Part shown: one piece after another, positions 17,031 to 26,153 of the stretch
Position numbering within the stretch: position 1 is the first letter of the stretch
Layout of the letters: every line of letters begins with the position of its first letter
From: Candidatus Brockarchaeota archaeon
Lineage (GTDB): Archaea; Thermoproteota; EX4484-205; JAAOZO01
Assembly: GCA_017601145.1 (NCBI GenBank)
Contig: JAFNIV010000013.1
Span: forward strand, 1 to 45,506
DNA: 45,506 bases
Direction: 5' to 3'
The notes under the pieces: model-generated
What the model saw: only the letters and a program-made list of their open reading frames with translations
Database searches by the model: none
What the model was told of the DNA's origin: nothing
Translations under genes and position numbers: made by a program

Positions 17031-18554
17031 ATGCTAAAAACTCCATTTCTTTCAAGGAATGCTGTAGTAGCTTCAGAACACCCTTTGGCTTCATTAGCTG
17101 GAGCAAGAGTTATGATGGAAGGTGGTAATGCCTTCGATGCTGCTATAGCCGTTTCTCTTTCTTTAGCCGTACTTCAGCCTCACCTTGGTGGCTTAGGAAG
17201 TGATTTTTTTGCTCTTCTATATAGCTCAAAGAATGGTAAAGTTTATTGCATAAACTCAAGTGGTTGGTCTCCAATGAAGTTAAGCGCTGAAGAACTCTTA
17301 AGTAAAGGTATTAAGGAATTTCCAGTTAGAGGTGCTTTAACACCAGTTGTTCCTGGCCTTATAAAGGGCCTTTTTGAAGTTTACAACAAGTTTGCTACTA
17401 AAGAACTAGAAAACTTATTCAGGTATTCAATAAGTTATGCAAGAGATGGCTTTCCTGTTTACCCCCAATTGTCTAAAGCTATATCTTCAAACATAAATCT
17501 TTCTGAAGACGAAGGTTTTAGAGAAAACTTTTTACCAAATGGCAACCCTCCATCAGTTGGACAGATATTAAAGCAAAAAAATCTTGCAAAGGCACTTGAG
17601 CTCATTAAAGATTTTGGACCAAGCGTTTTTTATGAAGGACAAATTGCTGAAAAAATTGTAGATTACATAAATAGTAAGGGTGGTTACTTTAGTCTAGAAG
17701 ATTTTAGAGAATTTAATGTGTCATGGGAGACTCCAATAAGTACTTTTTACAATGGTGTTAAGGTTTACGAAATTCCACCAAACAGTATGGGTGCTACAAC
17801 TTTACTTATATTAAACTTACTTGAAGCATTAGAAGCCAAAAAGTATAGGCCGTTTTCTAAGGAAAGAGTTAACTTGTTTGTAAAACTATCAAAAGTTGCA
17901 TATATACAAAGAAACAAGAACTTAGGAGATCCAAGGTTTGTTGAAACCAATATTGAGAGTTTTATTTCAAAAAACAGTGCTAAAGAGCTATACAATAGTT
18001 TTAAAGTTGAAAACTTTAGCAATAAGCTTAGAAGTGGTGACACAACGTATTTCTCTATAATTGATAACGAAGGAAATATAGTTTCAGCTATACAAAGCTT
18101 GTTTTATCACTTTGGTTCTGGCCTTGTTATTCCTGAGTATGGTATTCCGCTGAACAACAGAGCTTCATACTTTAATTTTTTTGGCCCAAATAAAATTGAA
18201 CCAAGAAAGAGACCATTACATACATTGTCTTCTGTTCTCTTAGAAAACAATGATGAAGTATTTCTTGGCTTAGGAACAAGTGGGGGTGATTTTCGCCCAC
18301 AATTGCATGCGCTTCTGATAAGTAATATCTTAGATTACAACATGGAGCTTTGGGATGCAATAGAGGCTCCAAGGTTTTTGTGGGAAGGGGATTATGTTTT
18401 ATTAGAGGAAGGTATTGAGACTATTGAAGGAGTTAGCATTAAAAGACAAAAATATCCCAACAAAATGGGTGTTTCTCAAGGAGTTACAAAGAAAAATGGT
18501 TCAAAAGTTGGAGTTTGTGATATTCGAGGGGATGGATTACCAATAGGATTTTAA
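17031..18554 (+). CDS. Gamma-glutamyltransferase-family protein (Ntn hydrolase)
   Basis: The 507-residue protein follows the GGT fold: MVASEHPLAS-like start, GGNAFDAAIAVSLSLAVLQP, and LGGLGSDFFALLY. The autocleavage region is GDTTYFSIIDNEGN, in which the threonine at about residue 338 should become the new N-terminus of the small subunit. No signal peptide is evident, so it is probably cytoplasmic. Archaeal members may act on gamma-glutamyl peptides or as acylases. A PLHTLSSVLL and GTSGGDFRPQ block gives the C-terminal half of the active site. A TTTTTAAC box at about 17003-17010 is placed for a leaderless start. Confidence 0.88.
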   Translation: MLKTPFLSRNAVVASEHPLASLAGARVMMEGGNAFDAAIAVSLSLAVLQPHLGGLGSDFFALLYSSKNGKVYCINSSGWSPMKLSAEELLSKGIKEFPVRGALTPVVPGLIKGLFEVYNKFATKELENLFRYSISYARDGFPVYPQLSKAISSNINLSEDEGFRENFLPNGNPPSVGQILKQKNLAKALELIKDFGPSVFYEGQIAEKIVDYINSKGGYFSLEDFREFNVSWETPISTFYNGVKVYEIPPNSMGATTLLILNLLEALEAKKYRPFSKERVNLFVKLSKVAYIQRNKNLGDPRFVETNIESFISKNSAKELYNSFKVENFSNKLRSGDTTYFSIIDNEGNIVSAIQSLFYHFGSGLVIPEYGIPLNNRASYFNFFGPNKIEPRKRPLHTLSSVLLENNDEVFLGLGTSGGDFRPQLHALLISNILDYNMELWDAIEAPRFLWEGDYVLLEEGIETIEGVSIKRQKYPNKMGVSQGVTKKNGSKVGVCDIRGDGLPIGF

Positions 18555-18607
18555 AATTCCTTTAGCGATTTGAAATCATGTTCTTGATTTGTTACAAACA
18601 TATCAAA

Positions 18608-20509
18608 TTAATTAGTGTATTTCTTTTCGTAAAAGAAGTCTTTCGCATACTTTCTTATGTTTTTGTAGTTTCTTATTTTTTTGTAGTTCATCCTTACAAA
18701 CCTTGGAAGTAATGAAATAAAGTTCCTATACCTTCTATCTCCTAAAACGAAAACTGCTCTGTCTTCAGAAGATCTTAACGCCCTTCCCAAAGTTTGAGAA
18801 GCTCTTCTTATTGCTGGAATAATATAGGAGTAAAGTTCACCTTTTTCTGTTCCGTACTTCTTTTTATAAAACTCTACGTAAAGTTTAGTTCTTGCACTAA
18901 TTTTGTCAAAAGGTATTCCAACTAAAAACACTCCAACAAGTTGCTTACCAGGAAAGTCAGCACCTTCTGAGAACCTTCCTCCTGCTGTAGCTATAAGAAC
19001 TCCTTTCCTTTTTTCTTCCGATGACTTCTTAAACGATTCAATAATTGCTCTACTCTTATCACCACTCATTCCTTTTTCTTCAATGAAAACTGATCTGTTG
19101 TTTCTTTCTAACATTTGAAGGAGCCCGTTATTTATTAAATCTTGCTGTATTCTATAACTAGCAGAAAATATTGCTATATTTTCATTTAAGCCTAAGATGA
19201 GTGATTCTATTGCTTCAATATACTTCTTAGTCATATCTTTAGGAAGTTCCTCACCTTCGGATGATAGTTCTAAAGTAACTAAAGAAATACAATTTTCTTT
19301 TCTTAGCTTGAAGTTGAATTCTCCATAAACAAAAGACTTAAGGCCTATAGTTTCGGCGAAGGCCTTTGGAGGTCCAAGCGTTCCTGAACAAAAAATTGTC
19401 CTATAGTATTTATCCCAAACTTCTGAAAGTAACTCTCCTGACCTCATATCAAAAATTTCTAAAGATAAATTATCTTTGTTTTCTAAGTTTGCTATTAGCT
19501 CAACTCCTTCTTCTAGTGTTAATTCAAGTGCTTTAGTAAAGAAGTTTCCAAGCGCATGTAAACTAGATCTTGGAGCTTTTCCTTCCCTCACCTTCTTTTC
19601 TCTAAGTTTGTTCCCAAGAGCTTCAACTTCTTCTATCTCTTCTTCAAATTCTTCGTAACTTCTTCCACATTTATTAAGAATCTCGTCTATCCTTACAACC
19701 TTGTCTTCAACATTCTCTTTTTTTATCTCTTCAAGAATTTCCTCAAAGTATAATTTTATACTGGTTAAAAATTTACTGCACTCTATTCTTTCACCGAAAT
19801 TCTCTTCAATTTCTTTAATTGCATTGTTTATAGTGTTAATAGTAATCTTGCTTGTATTTATGTTCGAGTAAGCATTCTGTAAGTTGTGTGCTTCGTCAAC
19901 AACTAAGAAAGCATTCTCTGTTCTTATTTTGCTTTTAATTACCCAGCTTATTGGTTCATTAAGTACGTAGTTGTAATTCACTGCTATAACATCAACATCT
20001 TTTATTAACTCCAGTTGGTAATAGTATGGACAAATTTCGTTTTTCTCACACCAACTCAAGACTTCAGAGTAAGTGAGTGGAACTCTAGCATGTATTGGTA
20101 TAACACTATTTAAATTGGTATAAAATTTACATTCTCCATTCTTTATCTTTGTTTTACAAAAGTAAGTTACATCTTCGTAATCCATTTCCTCATTTATAGT
20201 TCGTTGTAATAGGCACATGTCTTTTTTTCCTCTAAATGAGATTCCAGTCACAAAATAATTTTTAGATATTATTTTTAGTTCTTCAATTGGTCTATCTGTT
20301 TCTGTTCCAGTTCTAACTGCCCAAATTATTTTTCTTTTCTCTTTTTTTGCAATTGGTAGCAAAGCTGCCAGTATCAGAGGAGTTTTTCCATAGCCAGTAG
20401 GTGCGCTTATGACTACATTTTTTTCTATTACTTCTTTTTGTAAAAAGTGAAAAAACCTTTCTTGATCGTACTTAAACTTGTATGGGAAATATTCTGCTTT
20501 AATACTCAA
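18608..20509 (-). CDS. XPD/Rad3-type iron-sulfur DNA helicase
   Basis: The 633-residue SF2 helicase has motif I SAPTGYGKTPL (about residue 37), the DEAH box VVDEAHNLQN and the C-terminal motif VI RRASQTLGRALRS. Four cysteines between motifs Ia and II (KDMCLL, TYFCKT, NGECKF, NEICPYY) form the [4Fe-4S] site of XPD helicases. It unwinds DNA 5' to 3' in repair. It is in the same direction as the UDG gene just upstream (62 bp between), so a repair unit is possible. The ATG at 20509 is the chosen start. Confidence 0.93.
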   Translation of the reverse strand: MSIKAEYFPYKFKYDQERFFHFLQKEVIEKNVVISAPTGYGKTPLILAALLPIAKKEKRKIIWAVRTGTETDRPIEELKIISKNYFVTGISFRGKKDMCLLQRTINEEMDYEDVTYFCKTKIKNGECKFYTNLNSVIPIHARVPLTYSEVLSWCEKNEICPYYYQLELIKDVDVIAVNYNYVLNEPISWVIKSKIRTENAFLVVDEAHNLQNAYSNINTSKITINTINNAIKEIEENFGERIECSKFLTSIKLYFEEILEEIKKENVEDKVVRIDEILNKCGRSYEEFEEEIEEVEALGNKLREKKVREGKAPRSSLHALGNFFTKALELTLEEGVELIANLENKDNLSLEIFDMRSGELLSEVWDKYYRTIFCSGTLGPPKAFAETIGLKSFVYGEFNFKLRKENCISLVTLELSSEGEELPKDMTKKYIEAIESLILGLNENIAIFSASYRIQQDLINNGLLQMLERNNRSVFIEEKGMSGDKSRAIIESFKKSSEEKRKGVLIATAGGRFSEGADFPGKQLVGVFLVGIPFDKISARTKLYVEFYKKKYGTEKGELYSYIIPAIRRASQTLGRALRSSEDRAVFVLGDRRYRNFISLLPRFVRMNYKKIRNYKNIRKYAKDFFYEKKYTN

Positions 20510-20571
20510 ATTCCTTTATCCTTTGAATATAACTTTACTTATAAAATTATCGAGAGGCTCTACTCAAAAGT

Positions 20572-21156
20572 TTATTTTATTGATCTTAAGATTTCTCCTA
20601 TCATTTTCCAATCCTTTTTCATTATCTCACTTACTTTTGGATTGTACAGTGCTGTTGCAGGATGGTAAGTTGGTACTATTCTTAAGCTTCCGTAAAGTAA
20701 AGAGTTAATTGAGAAGGATTGGCCATGAATTTGGCTTATTGGTTTAGGTTTAAGATTAAACCTACTAAAGATTGTAGAAGTTGCAACATTGCCTAAGGTA
20801 ACTATTAGCTTAGGTTTTACAAACTTAATTTGAAAATCTAAGTATGGGAAGCATGCTTCTATTTCTTCTTGCGTTGGTTCTCTATTGTTTGGAGGCCTAC
20901 ACTTTACAACATTAGTTATGTATACCTCACTTCTTTCAAATCCTGCAATCTTTAACAAGGTTTCGTTAAGTATTTTCCCAGCCTGTCCAACAAAAGGTTT
21001 ACCCTCCTTATCTTCATTGAAGCCAGGTGCTTCTCCAATTAGGAAAGTTTTTGCTTTTGTACTTCCTTCCCCAAAAACAACATTAGTTCTGCTTTCGCTT
21101 AATTTGCATTTTTTGCATACAGATGCCTCCCTGATTACTTCTTCAAGCTCTTCCAA
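20572..21156 (-). CDS. udg: Family 4 uracil-DNA glycosylase
   Basis: The 194-residue protein has FLIGEAPGFNEDKEGKPFVG, the family 4 GEAPG motif, and the paired cysteines CKKCKL near residue 15 and CRPPNN...EIEACFPY near residues 86-103, which bind a [4Fe-4S] cluster. The late motif VPTYHPATAL supplies the HPA loop. It removes uracil from DNA, important in hot organisms where cytosine deaminates quickly. The start is TTG 21156, close to the transcription start expected from the TTTTTTAAAA box at about 21173-21182. Confidence 0.93.
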   Translation of the reverse strand: MEELEEVIREASVCKKCKLSESRTNVVFGEGSTKAKTFLIGEAPGFNEDKEGKPFVGQAGKILNETLLKIAGFERSEVYITNVVKCRPPNNREPTQEEIEACFPYLDFQIKFVKPKLIVTLGNVATSTIFSRFNLKPKPISQIHGQSFSINSLLYGSLRIVPTYHPATALYNPKVSEIMKKDWKMIGEILRSIK

Positions 21157-21250
21157 GCTTGTTTAGAGCATTTTAAAAAAGTATTTATAAAACTTTTATT
21201 TTCGTTAAACATAAGCAAACTTTTTAAAGTCTTACGACTATCATTTTTTT

Positions 21251-22201
21251 ATGAACTCAAAGGTTCCAATAGGTGTAATAGGATTTGGAAGTATGGGGCA
21301 ATTACATGCAAGAAATGCAATCAAGCTCGGATTATTTGAAATAAAAGCTGTTTCTGACATTGATGAAAATGCTTTAAAAGTTGCTAAAACAGAATTTAAG
21401 GTGAATAACACTTATAGCAGCTATTTAGATTTACTGGATAGAAAAGATATCGAAGCTGTTATAATAACAACACCTCCAAGCACTCACGCTAAAATCATTT
21501 CTGATGCTTCAAAGTATGGAAAGCACATTCTTTGTGAAAAACCTTTTACTACAAATTTTAAAGAAGCTCAAGTTGTTTATAGTTCTATAGTTAAGAATAA
21601 AGTAAAATTTCAACTTGGTCTTGTATTAAGGTATACAAAAACTTATAATGTCTTACTTAATTATTTGTCTAACGAAGTTAAACTACTTGGTCTACAAGGA
21701 AGGTACGGTGGATACCTAATAAGCTATAAACCTCACTTTGACAGAACCTTTGATCGAGGTATGGTTAATAGCAATACAATTCACTTAATAGATATAATTC
21801 ATTATTTAGCTGGCAATATAAATGAAGTTTATGTAAAGTTCAATCCAAGCTTTCCTAAAGAACCAGAGCTTTCTGGAATTATTTCTTTTGTGCATAAGAA
21901 TGGTCTTATTAGCAACCTATATACTTCAGGTGCTATGCGAGTTGAGTCTTTCTTGTTTGTAAATACTTTAAGCAAAGACTACTTAGTTGAAAGTAACATA
22001 AAACTATTTGAGATTACAGATAAAGGAAAAACCCAAATCTTATCTTCTGAACTTGGTTTTGAAGAAGAACTAACTGCATTCTACAACTACCTTGTGAATG
22101 GTATTCCAACACAATCTGGAGTAGAGGACGCAATGAAACTTTCATACCTAATGGAAAAAGTTTATGAATCTGCAAGCAAAGGAAAGCCTGTAAGACTTTA
22201 A
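21251..22201 (+). CDS. Gfo/Idh/MocA-family oxidoreductase
   Basis: The 316-residue protein begins with a Rossmann fold GVIGFGSMGQLHARN and has the family motif HILCEKPFTTN (EKP, about residues 92-102) containing the catalytic lysine. It oxidises or reduces a sugar or sugar-like alcohol with NAD(P); the substrate is unknown. It may belong with the PfkB kinase, TIM-barrel isomerase and ThuA relic as parts of sugar catabolism, although they are kilobases apart. TATA-like TTTTTAAAG at 21221-21229 lies 25 bp before the ATG. Confidence 0.9.
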   Translation: MNSKVPIGVIGFGSMGQLHARNAIKLGLFEIKAVSDIDENALKVAKTEFKVNNTYSSYLDLLDRKDIEAVIITTPPSTHAKIISDASKYGKHILCEKPFTTNFKEAQVVYSSIVKNKVKFQLGLVLRYTKTYNVLLNYLSNEVKLLGLQGRYGGYLISYKPHFDRTFDRGMVNSNTIHLIDIIHYLAGNINEVYVKFNPSFPKEPELSGIISFVHKNGLISNLYTSGAMRVESFLFVNTLSKDYLVESNIKLFEITDKGKTQILSSELGFEEELTAFYNYLVNGIPTQSGVEDAMKLSYLMEKVYESASKGKPVRL

Positions 22202-22351
22202 TTTTTATTTTAAATGTTTTTTCTTTATTTAGAACTTTACTATTATTTATTCAATCTATTTATGTCTTAGAAGTTCAGCTTTAATATTGTAGTTTTAACT
22301 AGCTGGTTTTTAAAGAAAGATTTTAATACTATTTTACAATGTTATACCTTC

Positions 22352-22726
22352 ATGACTTTAACAGAAGAAGAGAAATATGAACTAAAGACTCTTATAATGG
22401 TTGCTCTTGAAGATGTTGTAGATCCTGAACTAGGTGTTGATATAGTAAACCTTGGTTTAGTTTACAACATTGAAATTTCTGATAATGGCGTGGTTAACAT
22501 TAAAATGACTTTAACTGCAATTGGCTGTCCTCTTGGAGAGCTTATTGCGACAGCGGTAAAGGAAAAACTTTCATCGTTAGACGATAGAATAAAGGATATT
22601 AACTTAGAAATTACATTTGACCCTCCATGGAATCCAAAAATGGTTACAGAAAAAGGAAGGAAGATGCTTGAGAAGAATTTTGGGTATGATGTAATAGGTA
22701 ACCTAATTAGCTCTTATGAGAGTTGA
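22352..22726 (+). CDS. MIP18/PaaD family (DUF59) Fe-S assembly protein
   Basis: The 124-residue protein has DVVDPELGVDIVNLGLVYNI near residue 25, TAIGCPLGELI with the single conserved cysteine, and the C-terminal FDPPWNPKMVTEKGRK block. This is the MIP18/SufT-like DUF59 domain involved in delivering iron-sulfur clusters, with the cysteine as presumed functional residue. It stands alone between the Gfo/Idh gene and tfb, with its own promoter region. The XPD helicase and UDG nearby are Fe-S clients, but a link is only suggestive. Confidence 0.9.
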   Translation: MTLTEEEKYELKTLIMVALEDVVDPELGVDIVNLGLVYNIEISDNGVVNIKMTLTAIGCPLGELIATAVKEKLSSLDDRIKDINLEITFDPPWNPKMVTEKGRKMLEKNFGYDVIGNLISSYES

Positions 22727-22906
22727 CTTCTCTTTACTAAACTCAGGAGGTCCTTAGTTCTTCCTCATTTACAAGTTCTTGCACTGTCAAAGGTACCTCA
22801 GAATGGTTACATATGGCATATCAGAACTAAAGTTCTAGGCTTTCTCATCTAATTTTTGCAATCTTCTAAAGAAATTAATACTAAACTTAAGATAACTGGA
22901 CTAAAA

Positions 22907-22939
22907 ATAAGGAGCACATATAAAAAAAGTGCTCCTTAT
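22907..22939 (-). terminator. 11-bp perfect inverted repeat behind tfb
   Basis: ATAAGGAGCAC (22907-22917) and GTGCTCCTTAT (22929-22939) are exact complements around an 11-base A-rich loop, starting 6 bases after the tfb stop codon. On the tfb-sense strand the loop is U-rich. It could be a terminator, a 3'-end stabiliser or an operator. It lies in the convergent spacer between the MIP18-family gene and tfb. Confidence 0.5.
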
Positions 22940-22945
22940 GAAAAC

Positions 22946-23884
22946 CTATTGCTTGTTCACGTTTCCTTCTAATGCTTCTTTTAGACCTTTGAATCTATTC
23001 CTTACAGTAACTTCTGTTACGTTACTAGCTTCAGCAATTTGTTTTTGAGTTACAGTATTGATACCCATTCTCAGGGTTGCTAGGTAAATTGCAGCTGCAA
23101 CTAATCCCATTGGATCTTTTCCACTTGTAGCTTTCTTAGCTCTTGCCTCGTTAAGAATCTTAGTAGTTTCCCTTTCAACTTCTGGACCTAAGTTTAGTTT
23201 TGATGTAACTTTCGTAACATAAAGTGATGGGTCTGTAATTGGCATCTTCTCGTTTTCAAGGGCTCTTAGAACATTTCTGTATGCCCTTGCAACTTCTTTC
23301 TTCTTCAAACCAGCTTTAGCTGCAACTTCCTTTAAAGTTCTTGGGACTTCACTACTTCTACAAGCAGCATAAACTACAGCTGCAGCCATTGAGTTAATCG
23401 GTCTTCCCCTCACTAACCCCATTTCAAGGGCTTGTCTGTAAATTCTCGCAGCCCTTACTACTACATTTTTACCCAAGTTTAGTTGGTCTGCAATATGAAC
23501 AATGTATCGCATTGCAACCATTAAATTTCTCTCGTTTGCAGTACTAGCTTTGCTTCTTTCTTGCCACAATCTAACTCTTTGTGCTTTGTTTAATTCTTCT
23601 CCAGTTAATCCCTTCCCTGAAGCGCTTTTTGTTCCAAATTCAACTGTTGTCGCTAGACCTAAATCGTGTACTAGTGGCGTTAGTGGACTTCCTGCTCTGT
23701 CTCTTTGTTCACTTTCTTCATCTCCAAATTCTCGCCACTCTTGACCCATGTCGTATAGCTTATATAGCACTAGACCACAGTTTGCACAGTATACTTCTCC
23801 TGTTTTTTCATCTGTTACTATGTTTGTTGAGCCACAATTTGGACAAGTATTTCTTTGCATCATAGTCTCCCAACTTTTTTCCAT
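22946..23884 (-). CDS. tfb: Transcription initiation factor B (TFB)
   Basis: The 312-residue factor begins with a zinc ribbon, CPNCGSTNIVTDEKTG then YCANCGLV (about residues 13-38), followed by a B-reader/linker and two cyclin repeats ending with the helix-turn-helix QKQIAEASNVTEVTVRNRFK. It places RNA polymerase on TATA promoters and contacts the BRE. I choose the ATG at 23884 over the GTG at 23899, because the GTG sits inside the sequence GAGGTGG that would act as its ribosome-binding site, and because the TATA box (TATATAAAAG, about 23906-23915) predicts transcription start near 23885. Confidence 0.95.
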   Translation of the reverse strand: MEKSWETMMQRNTCPNCGSTNIVTDEKTGEVYCANCGLVLYKLYDMGQEWREFGDEESEQRDRAGSPLTPLVHDLGLATTVEFGTKSASGKGLTGEELNKAQRVRLWQERSKASTANERNLMVAMRYIVHIADQLNLGKNVVVRAARIYRQALEMGLVRGRPINSMAAAVVYAACRSSEVPRTLKEVAAKAGLKKKEVARAYRNVLRALENEKMPITDPSLYVTKVTSKLNLGPEVERETTKILNEARAKKATSGKDPMGLVAAAIYLATLRMGINTVTQKQIAEASNVTEVTVRNRFKGLKEALEGNVNKQ

Positions 23885-23905
23885 TTTTTTCCACCTCACT
23901 AACTT

Positions 23906-23915
23906 TTATATACCT
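23906..23915 (-). promoter_or_regulatory. TATA box of tfb
   Basis: On the minus strand this reads as a strong TATATAAAAG box about 26 bp before the tfb ATG. Beyond it, the 276-bp spacer to the next gene (23900-24175) is very A+T rich with several T runs; I see no gene in it. Confidence 0.6.
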
Positions 23916-24175
23916 CCAATTATTATGACTCAAAAGAAATATTTAAGTCTTTCTAAAATCATTGTGGCGAGCAAAAAGTAGCAGTTAAATAAAAGTTATT
24001 GCCGTTGTTTTTAAATGTTTGCTTGTAACAAAAATAAAAATGACAGAGTTTTTGTGTTTTTTTGTTAAATTACTAACTTTTAAAGTAAAAAGAAAATTAA
24101 AAATTTATCGTTCTAATTGCAACATTTTTTTAATTTTTTAGTTACACTTATGAGAGGCTCAAAAGATTGCTATTT

Positions 24176-24658
24176 TTATGGCTTCGCTAAATTTGGCCAA
24201 CTGGAAGTGTTAGCATACACCCATCCCAATATTTCGCCATTGAGAACTTTGTAGCTGTCTGCTGAAACACTCCCCATTTCCCACTGGTTAGCTGTAGCAT
24301 TCCATCTATACCAAATCCAATAATAACTTGGCTTAGAATATCTTGTTCCGACGTCATAAATTCCTACAACAAAGGCTCCGTATTTCCCAATTGTATAAGT
24401 TACCTCGTTGTTTGTTGCTTTTATCGTTAGGTTTAGTAAAGAAGCTCCAAACGGTAGCATTGTGTTATTGTACCAAATTCTCGTACCGTTACCAAAGTTT
24501 ATGACAAGACTTGAAACAACAGTATTTTCTGAAAGTGCTTTGTTGAGTCTACTAACTTCATTTCTTGTCATCATAAGCTGACTAACTAAGTAAAAGTTAA
24601 CTACTATAGAAATCAATAAGAGGAAGGACAAAGTCAATGTAGCAACAGAAACTCTCAT
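24176..24658 (-). CDS. DUF4430-like membrane-anchored extracellular protein
   Basis: The 160-residue protein has an N-terminal membrane anchor (VATLTLSFLLLISIVVNFYLV). An extracellular domain follows, in which YSKPSYYWIWYRWNA and a preceding SLLNLTIKAT stretch resemble the DUF4430/transcobalamin-like C-terminal fold. That fold is found in cobalamin-binding proteins and next to some ECF S components. A GAGGTGG site precedes the ATG. It is 12 bp downstream of the S-like gene in the same unit, so it may be an external ligand-capturing lipoprotein-like partner. The DUF4430 call is from pattern memory. Confidence 0.6.
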   Translation of the reverse strand: MRVSVATLTLSFLLLISIVVNFYLVSQLMMTRNEVSRLNKALSENTVVSSLVINFGNGTRIWYNNTMLPFGASLLNLTIKATNNEVTYTIGKYGAFVVGIYDVGTRYSKPSYYWIWYRWNATANQWEMGSVSADSYKVLNGEILGWVYANTSSWPNLAKP

Positions 24659-24670
24659 TTTCTCACCACC

Positions 24671-25195
24671 TCAAAATAAAAACTTTAAGTAAGGTTCAAG
24701 TGCTAAGCTTAACGATGGGAAAATGACTGCGTTTGAAATTTCATGTACAAGCCCCATTGGAAACGGAAAGTTCATAGTTATTAACCCTACAATTACTGAG
24801 CCATAAAAAAGAATTCCAACTGCCGCGTTAGTAACTACGTCATAAGTAAGTGTAGATAGTAAGCCAACAATCCCATAGATAAAGAACTTCTCTTTATTAG
24901 ATAGCTTTGAAAACCTGCCGTTTATTAAACTTCCAGCAGCAGAGTAAGACATTTCTGATACGATAAGGATTGGAAGTATTGAAGCCGAAAAGCCATATGG
25001 GTTTATCGTTCCATAAACTAGCCAAATTAAAGTTGCTGTCATAGCACCAAAAGCAAAGCCAAGGGTTTTTCCTGCTAAGAAGGTGATGAAGTCCATAAGT
25101 TTAACGTTTGGTACTGAGATCAGAACGTAATTCGTGGCTAGAGCAAGTGCGACTAAAAGGGCTGTGAACACTAGCTTTTTTCTTCTACTTGTCAT
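24671..25195 (-). CDS. ECF transporter S-like membrane protein
   Basis: From the ATG at 25195 the protein has about 174 residues and five or six hydrophobic helices. Its first helix FTALLVALALATNYVLISV and the segment VKLMDFITFLAGKTLGFAFGAM resemble vitamin-type ECF S components. The longer frame from GTG 25216 would put the palindrome inside the coding sequence; the TATA box at about 25217-25225 predicts transcription start near 25195 and supports the ATG. With the DUF4430-like partner, cobalamin or a related large ligand is a reasonable guess. It has no linked ATPase or EcfT. Confidence 0.65.
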   Translation of the reverse strand: MTSRRKKLVFTALLVALALATNYVLISVPNVKLMDFITFLAGKTLGFAFGAMTATLIWLVYGTINPYGFSASILPILIVSEMSYSAAGSLINGRFSKLSNKEKFFIYGIVGLLSTLTYDVVTNAAVGILFYGSVIVGLITMNFPFPMGLVHEISNAVIFPSLSLALEPYLKFLF

Positions 25196-25215
25196 GCTGG
25201 ATATTTTATCCAGCA
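25195..25215. promoter_or_regulatory. Perfect 9-3-9 palindrome at transcription start (operator)
   Basis: TGCTGGATA (25195-25203), three bases, then TATCCAGCA (25207-25215), an exact inverted repeat. It lies between the TATA box (about 25217-25225) and the start codon of the S-like gene, exactly where a dimeric repressor would block initiation. Confidence 0.7.
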
Positions 25216-25370
25216 CATATTTAAATCTTTTGCATGGCTCAAAAAAGCTTTAAAATTTTATTTTTCAATTTCTTTTTTCTGAAGTTTCTGCAAGAAAGTC
25301 AAAACTTTAGTGTAAATAGCTGCTAGAGAAAACCTTTTATCTGTGGTGAGCTAAAGTAAGGTGAAAGTAG

Positions 25371-25715
25371 TTGGAAAGTCAAGGAAGTAAAGGAATAGAA
25401 AAAATGGTTGAAAAAGCAAAACAAATGATAAGAGAAAACAGAGTAAAGAGATTAGATAGATTTACTTATCAAGTGGTTGGTGATCATGGAACTTACATAG
25501 TGATAAAAGGAACTGATGGTGCTTACCACTGTGGTTGTCAAGGTTTTACAACAAGAGGCTTTTGTTCTCATGCTCTAGCTGTTTACTTGATCGAAAGAAA
25601 AAGAACTAAAAAACCAGAAGAAAAAGAGAAAAAGGAAGAGTTTCCTGCTGAAGTACAAAAGGAAGAGGAGTTAGGTCTAAAGGATATACTCCAATTTTTA
25701 GAAGATGAATGGTGA
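25371..25715 (+). CDS. SWIM zinc-finger protein
   Basis: The 114-residue protein contains YHCGCQGFTTRGFCSHALAV (about residues 58-77), the CxCx(n)CxH pattern of SWIM zinc fingers, followed by a Lys/Glu-rich tail. Small archaeal SWIM proteins are linked to DNA or protein binding, in some lineages near recombination genes. Start is TTG at 25371, five bases after an AGGTGA; an internal ATG at 25404 is an alternative. Confidence 0.85.
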   Translation: MESQGSKGIEKMVEKAKQMIRENRVKRLDRFTYQVVGDHGTYIVIKGTDGAYHCGCQGFTTRGFCSHALAVYLIERKRTKKPEEKEKKEEFPAEVQKEEELGLKDILQFLEDEW

Positions 25716-25810
25716 TGAAACCTTTGTTTTGTTGATTTAGTCTTTTTCGAGTTTTCAAATTAAAAATTTAAATTTGCTCTTTTCCTAAAGAGAGTTCAGA
25801 GTTTAATGAA

Positions 25811-26152
25811 ATGAGTAGTTCAACAGTAGAAATTAAGCTTGTAAATAAAGCTGAAGATGAGGACGTCTATGATTTATATATAGATAAAAAAGAATTTGGG
25901 AAAATAAAGGTTTATAAAGTTACAGAAGATGAAAAACAGATCATGAAAAGTAAGCTAAAAAAAAGCGTTAGAGTTGGTGATGTCTTTTCTGTTAAAGTTT
26001 TTCTAAAGGATGAAGTAACTAATGAAGAAAAATTTTTTGATGAGATAAAAAATGTAGTAAAGAGTAACTATAAGAGAGGCCTTGGAAGATTCTACTTCTT
26101 AACTGGTAATGAAAAAAAACCAGACTTACTTAAAGAACTGAGGTGGGAATAA
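25811..26152 (+). CDS. Small charged soluble protein, family unknown
   Basis: The 113-residue protein is rich in Lys, Glu and Asp, with alternating beta-strand-like segments (VYDLYIDKKEFGKIKVYKV) and no cysteine pattern or membrane helix. I do not recognise it. It precedes the membrane protein at 26154 by a single base and so probably shares a transcript with that gene and with the signal peptidase. Confidence 0.6.
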   Translation: MSSSTVEIKLVNKAEDEDVYDLYIDKKEFGKIKVYKVTEDEKQIMKSKLKKSVRVGDVFSVKVFLKDEVTNEEKFFDEIKNVVKSNYKRGLGRFYFLTGNEKKPDLLKELRWE

Positions 26153-26153
26153 A

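Noticed and set aside
24001-24140. Short A+T-rich frame beginning at about 24041
   Set aside because: Low-complexity Phe/Lys-rich translation, no ribosome-binding site, no family; likely non-coding.
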